A DNA stretch of 64,000 nt, taken from assembly GCF_000346465.2 (NCBI RefSeq), contig NC_034012.1, positions 2,629,134 to 2,693,133 on the forward strand. The letters are read 5' to 3'. The DNA comes from Prunus persica (Eukaryota; Streptophyta; Magnoliopsida; Rosales; Rosaceae). The position numbers were made by a program, and so were the translations under genes. Position 1 is the first letter of the stretch, and every line of letters starts with the position of its first letter. Shown one piece after another: positions 58,077 through 64,000 of the stretch. The notes below the pieces were generated by a model. The model saw nothing but the letters and a program-made list of their open reading frames with translations. It ran no database searches and was not told the DNA's origin.

Positions 58077-58791
58077 CGCTCTGATTGGTTTGGGTTTCGA
58101 TTGGAAGCGGACGTTGTTGTGGGCTTGGAGTTGGAGAGGCGCTTGCAATGGCAATGGCAGGCAGTACATGTTTTTCTTATATTTTTCTTATTTTATTATG
58201 CCCCTAAATAAATAAATAAATAAACATCCTTTTTTATAGTTTTTATTCCACGTGGAAATGATAAAAACAGAAACCAGTCAACTTGTCAACCTGTTGAATC
58301 TGTCCCTGAAGACCATCCGCCTCTATAAGCAGAAAAACTTATATGAAGCGAGAATAGCATTGTTGGGCTATTCTTGACTAATTACATACATCATAATTTG
58401 CACAAATCGTAGATTCCAATCCTAAAAGCGCCTAACCTAAAAGCGCTTTGATTTGCAAAAGTCGTAGATTCCAACCTTCATGACATCTTATTGTTGTGTG
58501 TGAAAAATTCCTTTTCACTTGTAGTTTTATTTATGACTTGTATTTTAAAAAAAAAAAAAAAAAGAGTACAATATTTCTGCATAAAGTAGGGTTTTTTTTT
58601 TCTTTTCTCTGTATGTCTTATTGTTGTGCCCTAAACAAGTAATGTTTGCATCAATAGTTAACAAATTACCCCGAACACCAAAAAGAGACCAAAAGTCCAA
58701 AGCCGATCCAAAGGGTACTCAAGAATGAACTAGGACAGGGAAAATGTCTAAACTGACCCACCACAAGGAATGAAAAAGAACAAAAAAATTA
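58077..58791. other. Deacylase upstream region and spacer
   Basis: Includes the possible N-terminal extension (to 58169), the promoter, and a SINE-like A-tailed segment at about 58470-58562. A local imperfect duplication (tcgtagattccaa at 58408 and 58462) flanks the repeated cctaaaagcgc. No gene is seen. Confidence 0.4.
58470..58562 (+). mobile_element. SINE-like A-tailed relic
   Basis: The segment catcttattgttgtgtgtga and the tail tgacttgtattttaaaa plus poly-A resemble the end of the relic at 51381-51498. The tRNA-like head is too eroded to be sure. Confidence 0.35.
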
Positions 58792-60232
58792 TCATAACAT
58801 ATGCGTACTACAGTCTTTCCTTTTCTCCCCATGTTTTCTTCCTCTTTTCACACCTATTGAGCCCATTTTCTCCATTGCTGCAGCAAAAGCTTGAAAGAAC
58901 TTTTGCTTATCTTTTGCCAACGCCTGGACAATAGGCTTGGTTCTTGGGTCCAAAGATAAAGCTTGGTCTGATGCTAGCAAGCCCAACTTAGCCTCTAGGT
59001 TCCCATAATAGGCATGGTCAAACACAAACGGTGTGGTGACATCAAATGGTGCAACGATGTCAGCATTTCCACCATAATGTGGGCATGACATTCTTAGGGC
59101 CCTCAGGAGTCTCGGGTCGATAACCGGGTCGGGCTGCTTGGATCCCCTGTAGTCATAGAGCCTGCTTACAAAGTTCTGGCAATGAGCAAAGCCGAAGGTA
59201 TGTGCACCAGAAAGAACAACCAGGTCTTCAAGTGTTAGGCCTTTTGAACTGAAGAGTTTGAGTAGCTGATCCACTGTGAAATTTGCTTGGGGAATATTTG
59301 AGGCCACTTTTGAGGCCATTGATATTTTCCCATCCCACCTCCCTTTCTTAACTTGATAGTATGGACCCCCTGCCTGCCCGCCCCCATTGAAATTCAAATT
59401 AGAAAAAAAATGTCAATACGCATGTAAAATTAAAAGGGTAATGATTTTGACACTTCCACCCTCTCGCTTTAGTTTCCGGCACAATGTGTGTACATACAAA
59501 TTATAAAATACTCGATTTGGAGGAGTGCCGGGAGCTAAATTGGGAGTGTCAAAAGCATGGCATTACAGGTCCACATTGCAGCATTATAGATTAGAAGGCA
59601 AAGGCAGAGAATCTTTGGCACTTACCAAGTGGACATAATCTCTGGCTGAAATTGCAAGTATGTCTGCACAAGACACAACACCAGGACACTTGCTCTCCAC
59701 AACAGCTTTGGCCTTCCTCACACTTTCAAAGCCTTCTTCTCTCAGGTCCTTGTTATCAGGTGCATCCTTCTCTGCCAACATTTTGTTCCCCTGCTGCTTT
59801 GAGCTTATGATTATCGATGCATCACAACCCTTCAATATATTCGAACCCAAAATTGTCAAAAGAGACAGACTGACAAAAATTAATACATTAAAATGCACGT
59901 GCATGTAGAAAATTTAAACCAAACCAATGTGCATTGTTAGATGGAGTTGTGATTACTTCAACAAAGCAGTCATGGAAGAAAAGGCGAATGGTTGCCGGGC
60001 CGGAAACAGGTGATTCTTTGAACTGTTGGGATGTGATGGAGCCGATGAGCTGCTCAACTTGAGGACATGATTTGGCATAGTAATTAACAGAGAGTTGGCG
60101 GTTTGGGTGAGTCGTCTTGGTCCTGGTTGTAGCTGAACAAATGACAGTGGTGTTGTACAGAATGAGCAGCAAGAAAATGGACAAAGAAATGTATGTAAAA
60201 GAGGAAGAAGAAGAAGAGGTAAGGACAGGCAT
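58792..60232 (-). CDS. PER19: Class III secretory peroxidase
   Basis: Three exons (59957-60232, 59626-59829, 58792-59373; 276+204+582 nt) encode 353 residues. A signal-anchor-like stretch, ISLSIFLLLILYNTTVIC, starts the protein, so it enters the secretory pathway. Haem-peroxidase signatures follow in order: the distal His in TIRLFFHDCFVE, GCDASI, SCADILAISARD and the proximal His in VVLSGAHTFGFAHC. Cysteines typical of the four disulfides are spread along it. The C-terminus is extended and basic (GVKRGRKHGEKRKDCSTHML), which is unusual for the family and could be a short cell-wall or vacuolar tail. Class III peroxidases use H2O2 to oxidise phenolics in walls. Similarity to Arabidopsis PER19 is from memory. 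The upstream in-frame ATG at 60409 is rejected because it would bury the signal peptide; a TATA-like tttatatt at about 60296-60303 precedes the chosen ATG. Confidence 0.93.
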
Positions 60233-61959
60233 GTTTTGTAACTTTGGATTATGGTGCAGCTTAGGACAAGGAAAGAACCAATGCCAATAGTGGAGCAGAA
60301 TATAAAAGTGAAGAAGTTGGGAGAGGAAGTTTGTTTGGGACAAATTACCCTTCGGTTGAAAAATAAAAGAGAAACAGGACCCGTGAAGCCGAGTGAAGTG
60401 GAAACACATGAAGGTCTAATTTATCAAAAGCCAAAAAGGAAGCAGCAGAGCAGCCCCTTTGAGGCTTTCAAAGTTATAAAATTACACAAGTGGACTGGCT
60501 GTTAGTTATTTATGTCATTTGAATCAAACTAAAAATATATTTATAAGGAGGTCTAGATGCTTAAATGTCACGTTTATAGAGACTCTATCATTCACGGGTA
60601 TGCCTATTTGTGATCCTCAATCATTCTTGATTGAACAACAAAGTAGCCAATTATTGTCTTACCACCTCTTTTTTCTCTTTTGATTCTGTTTAGATAAGGT
60701 AACTTAATCATTTTCTAACAGAAGTGTTATTTGAGGAGTGTGTTTCAATGCGTGATTGGTTTGGAATACCGTCGCAGTGACATCCCGATGTAAGTAAGTT
60801 ATTCGGGAGAGGACCCCCAACCCACTGACCATCCAAACCTGATGAATTCTTTTATTGCAGAGCATGCGCAAGGAGGGACCTTATCAGATCATAAACTCTT
60901 CTTACATGCATTGCTTTTAAAGCTCTTTGGTCTGATCCATTTGTTTTCATTTACAGTCTGAGAAGTTAAAAGTAGCTTATTCAGTTGCCCATTTATGCTT
61001 GTCTCACGAAGTGTAAGCTTTTTGTTGTGAGTGCAGTAAAAGCTGTGGACCATCTGATGTATGGACCTGAAAAAGAGAAGAGAAAGCAGCCGAAGGCTAA
61101 ATAAAAAGGTTAAATGAAAGGTGGGAGCCCAGGCCCCCCCCACCCCCAAAAGCAGATTAATGATGGTAAATTGGGTTTTGCATAACAAATGCTTATTAGT
61201 TATTATGTTATTGGATAAATATTATTACTTATTTTGTCAAATTGGCAGGAGCCCACAACCTAATGCTTATAATGCTTTGCATATTTTCATTCACTAGGTC
61301 CTCTGTTTTGTTTCAGCTTTTTAACAGAAAAATGATTTGCTTGAAACCTGCAGGCTCTTTTTTTATTTTTTTCAGGCCAAAAAAGAGACAAAAAATGTGC
61401 AGCCTTTGAAGTCAAACTCTAAAACACATCAGTTTTCCTGTGAGGATCTTAAAATAAGGAACATGGTGTGGTGGGTAGCGGCTGCAGAGACTCTGAGTTG
61501 CACATCAAGTACAAATTTATATAATCTGTTAAACAGAGGATTAAATAAAATGTGAAGCTTGTGATTTATGGAAGAAGACAATGGCAACTTAGTTATAGCA
61601 GCTTTTTTCCTTTGCATTTTTTATATGCCAATGTCACTTTTAAAAAAGGAATAAATAAAAATTATTTCTCTAAAGAATAACTTTTCCCATGTCATCTCTT
61701 TCTTTCTACTGCTTAAGAGACAAATAACTCTAGCTTATGACCTGCTGGTCCACATGGTTGATGGGGAGTCTTTATCTATTGTTTAGTTATTTATGTTGCA
61801 AAATGAGGTGCCTCGCTTTATCTAGGGATGAGACTCATAAGGATTGATTTGGACTTAATTGCAATTAAGTCGAAGTTAATGCCACAAATGAGACAAAATG
61901 CTATGACGTTATTATTATTCTTTTCTTTTCTTTTTTTAAATCCATCTTTTTGTTTGTTT
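60233..61959. other. Spacer upstream of the peroxidase gene
   Basis: About 1.7 kb of AT-rich DNA. ORFs at 60889-61188, 61337-61555 and 61429-61617 have no domain. No RNA gene or clear repeat was found. Confidence 0.45.
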
Positions 61960-62850
61960 GTTTTTTTTTTGAGAAAAAGAATTCATTCATAGAACCAAAG
62001 ACGTACAATGAACGACGTGATACAGTGGCCTCGTTGAACCCTTCTTTGGACAACCTCATGGGACAAACCCCAGGGAAGGAAAAAGTATCACACATGTTAT
62101 GAACTAACAAGAGAGTCTGATTCATGTCACTTTGGACTATTACAATAAAAGAACAAATCAAAAACAAAAAGTAACACATAGACCTCGGACAAGAATCGCA
62201 ACTATAGACCAACACAATAAACTCACATGAGAGGACCGCAGAACATCCCAATCGTCAAAAGAAGCCTTTTATGAGCAAAATCATAGTCTTTTGACACCCA
62301 CACAAACTGCAAGACATACCATAGAAGAAATCAGGAGAGAACACGCAAGATGAACACATAAACAACAGTAAAAGGGACCCTAAGAAGCACTCCACTTCAA
62401 CTCAGAACTGGACAAAGAAAACCTCCTATGACCAAATATAGTTCTTTGGTTGGCGCAGAGTAGAGAAGAGCACCACATCCCAACAACTACCACTAGCGTC
62501 GCTTTTGCCACTGAAACATAGACAAAACATCAGGCACTAGGTATCACAACTATCTCGAGGAGAGACACAATCCAGCGTCACTACTGTAGCCGTTGTCGAG
62601 ATAAAGATAACACCAACCACCTAGAACACTGCAAAAACAATCAACAAAACAAAGAGACAAATAGATCTAAACTATCTGGATAGGAGAAGAGGGGATAAGA
62701 GGAAGACAAAAGATGAGATAAAAAGAATGGGAGATGAGGAGAGGAAGATGAAGATGGGCGGAAGGGAGTAGGGGCAGTGGCCACCTCCCCCCTTAGCTTC
62801 CTTGCTGTTGGTTGTTGGCAAAGAGAAAGAGGACTAGAGTGCGGTTAGGA
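61960..62850 (-). mobile_element. Possible non-LTR retrotransposon relic
   Basis: On the minus strand the segment ends TTCTATGAATGAATTC, followed by a T-rich/A-rich tail (CTCAAAAAAAAAA), like the 3' end of a LINE-type element. Its beginning is CT-rich (about 62700-62850). A 116-codon ORF (61901-62251) lacks a recognised reverse transcriptase motif. The assignment rests on end structure only. Confidence 0.3.
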
Positions 62851-63590
62851 TTTTATGTCTAAATCCATCTCAATCTATTGACTTATTTCAGTTGAATGTT
62901 TGAAGTAGAGACTTGACCAATTTGTATAATAAATCATGGTTCTTGAATATCCGTTTCATACAAAAAAGAAATACTCCCAACTAAATATCAAGGTCAACTT
63001 GGTACACACAGGAAGAATCAACCTACGAAATTCAACCATGCCAATAATTGCTTTTGAAAGGTTTGACTTGAAATCTGATAGGAGTGGGCTGGTGTTAAAA
63101 GGGAAGAAGAATACAAAACAAATGGTCAGCAATTGGGGCTACAGAACATGTTCATTCAATTTGACCAAAACAAAAAACAAAACAACACGTTCATTCAATA
63201 AGACTATAAGAGAGGCAACGTCTACATCCAAGTGTAATGTTGCACCACGGAACCTCCAATCTGAATATGCCAATATGAACAAGGCGTGAAAAAAATGACA
63301 ACGTTGAAAGCTGAAAAAGATGAGATGCACGGTATGTAGCTTACACAGCCTTAGACACTGCCTCCAACTCTGATCTGAGAATTGGTTCCTCAAATCACAA
63401 AATTGTAAGGTTTAAAACCTGAGGAAAATGAAACTTACATTCTTATGTTTCTCTTAATCTTTTAGAACAAGTCACATTGATTAATCTCCCATTTCACTAG
63501 TCTTCTTTCATTGCAGACCTAGTCAAGGATGATAATACGGCGTTTTCTTTTGCCACACAATCACAATCACAAATTTTACCTAGCATGTCA
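62851..63590. other. Spacer upstream of the glutamate-receptor-like gene
   Basis: AT-rich, containing antisense-overlapping ORFs at 62936-63289 (+) and 63139-63393 (-) with no domain. This is presumably the promoter region of the downstream gene. Confidence 0.4.
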
Positions 63591-63598
63591 TATATAAA
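63591..63598 (+). promoter_or_regulatory. TATA box of the glutamate-receptor-like gene
   Basis: TATATAAA lies 59 nt before the ATG at 63657. A start of transcription about 30 nt downstream would give a short leader, which argues against the earlier in-frame ATG at 63585 being used. Confidence 0.6.
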
Positions 63599-63656
63599 CA
63601 AGCTATGTGGGAAAGGTTCTGCCATCTACTTTACACAATCAAAGTTTCAAAACCCG

Positions 63657-63933
63657 ATGTCTTTTCCTTTCACCACAGCTAATACAGTCCATAGACTTTG
63701 GATCTTGTTTCCTGTGCTCATTATTCTCTCCTATGGTTATGGACTTGGAGCGCTAAATAGCAGCGATGTCACCAACGTTGGCGCAATCATTAATTTCAAC
63801 TCCCGTATTGGGAAAGAACAGAAAGCTGCCATGGAAGTTGCAGCTGAGGACTTCAACAACCGTTCAAAGACTCATAAGCTAATCCTTCATTTTCGAGACT
63901 CCGGCAGAGATCCCTTTCGTGCTGCTTCTGCTG
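63657..63933 (+). CDS. GLR: Glutamate receptor-like channel, first exon (partial)
   Basis: The first exon begins MSFPFTTANTVHRLWILFPV, a signal peptide with hydrophobic core WILFPVLIILSYGYG. It continues into the start of the extracellular ligand-binding (ANF receptor) domain: VTNVGAIINFNSRIGKEQKA, AMEVAAEDFN and LHFRDSGRDPFRAASAG. It ends at a GTTAGT donor at 63934; the rest lies beyond the window. Plant GLRs are plasma-membrane or vacuolar cation channels gated by amino acids and involved in wound and calcium signalling. The pattern IGKEQKAAMEVAAEDFN suits clade 2 members, but the clade call is tentative. An ATG at 63585 is in frame but overlaps the TATA box. Confidence 0.88.
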
Positions 63934-64000
63934 GTTAGTAAACACATGATGGTAATTATAACAGTCATCACCATGTAATTAGCTTGAACATAAAGTACTT

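Noticed and set aside
62936..63289. 117-codon plus-strand ORF
   Set aside because: It has no recognised domain and an overlapping ORF on the other strand, and its composition looks like spacer DNA.
63585..63656. Earlier in-frame ATG for the glutamate-receptor-like gene
   Set aside because: It precedes and overlaps the TATATAAA box and would place 24 polar residues before the signal peptide.
1..64000. CRISPR array, operon, prophage or other prokaryotic system
   Set aside because: All genes are intron-bearing or typical plant single-exon genes, and no regularly spaced short repeats were found.

Overview
The window is nuclear DNA of a flowering plant, most likely a woody eudicot. Genes have many GT-AG introns, intergenic DNA is AT-rich, and every recognisable product is a plant family. 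Two copies of a 5S-rRNA-like terminal-repeat element (Cassandra-type TRIM) are present; Cassandra is common in Rosaceae, so a rosaceous species is plausible but not proven.

Layout. 1-548: 3' end of a VOZ transcription factor (+). 1530-2764: ELOF1 elongation factor (-), which shares a short divergent promoter with an unrecognised nine-exon gene (+, 3697-6959). About 5.4-17.5 kb is a diverged tandem segmental duplication. Copy A (about 5408-11885) holds the 3' half of that gene plus an intact UGT79-like glycosyltransferase. Copy B (about 12345-17455) holds a truncated, frameshifted copy of the gene plus a second intact glycosyltransferase. Different transposons have entered the two copies since. 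17764-19857: PDAP1-like phosphoprotein (+). 20525-20890: small single-pass membrane protein (+). 22137-23676: RABA1 GTPase (-). 27068-28962: WOX8/9 homeobox gene (-), with long gene-free flanks. 35583-36823: LOB-domain gene (+). 38417-38980 and 40483-41277: two convergent group IX ERF genes. 41.3-48.5 kb is repeat-rich: a hAT MITE, a roughly 500-bp inverted repeat, an F-box pseudogene, a copia relic and a second TRIM. 48599-50088: GDSL lipase (-). 52408-56287: SNI1 (+), tail to tail with D-aminoacyl-tRNA deacylase (-, 57023-58076). 58792-60232: class III peroxidase (-). 63657 onward: first exon of a glutamate-receptor-like channel (+), cut by the window end.

The genes do not form one pathway. 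From memory, ELOF1, PDAP1, WOX8 and an At5g45950-like GDSL gene lie close together on Arabidopsis chromosome 5, and SNI1 lies beside the deacylase on chromosome 4, so the order looks like conserved eudicot microsynteny. The most informative stretch is the duplicated block. Each copy serves as an empty-site control for insertions in the other, and the two glycosyltransferases have nearly the same coding sequence but different upstream DNA. Exon coordinates come from reading splice sites by eye. For each multi-exon gene whose whole CDS is in the window, the exon lengths sum to a multiple of three.
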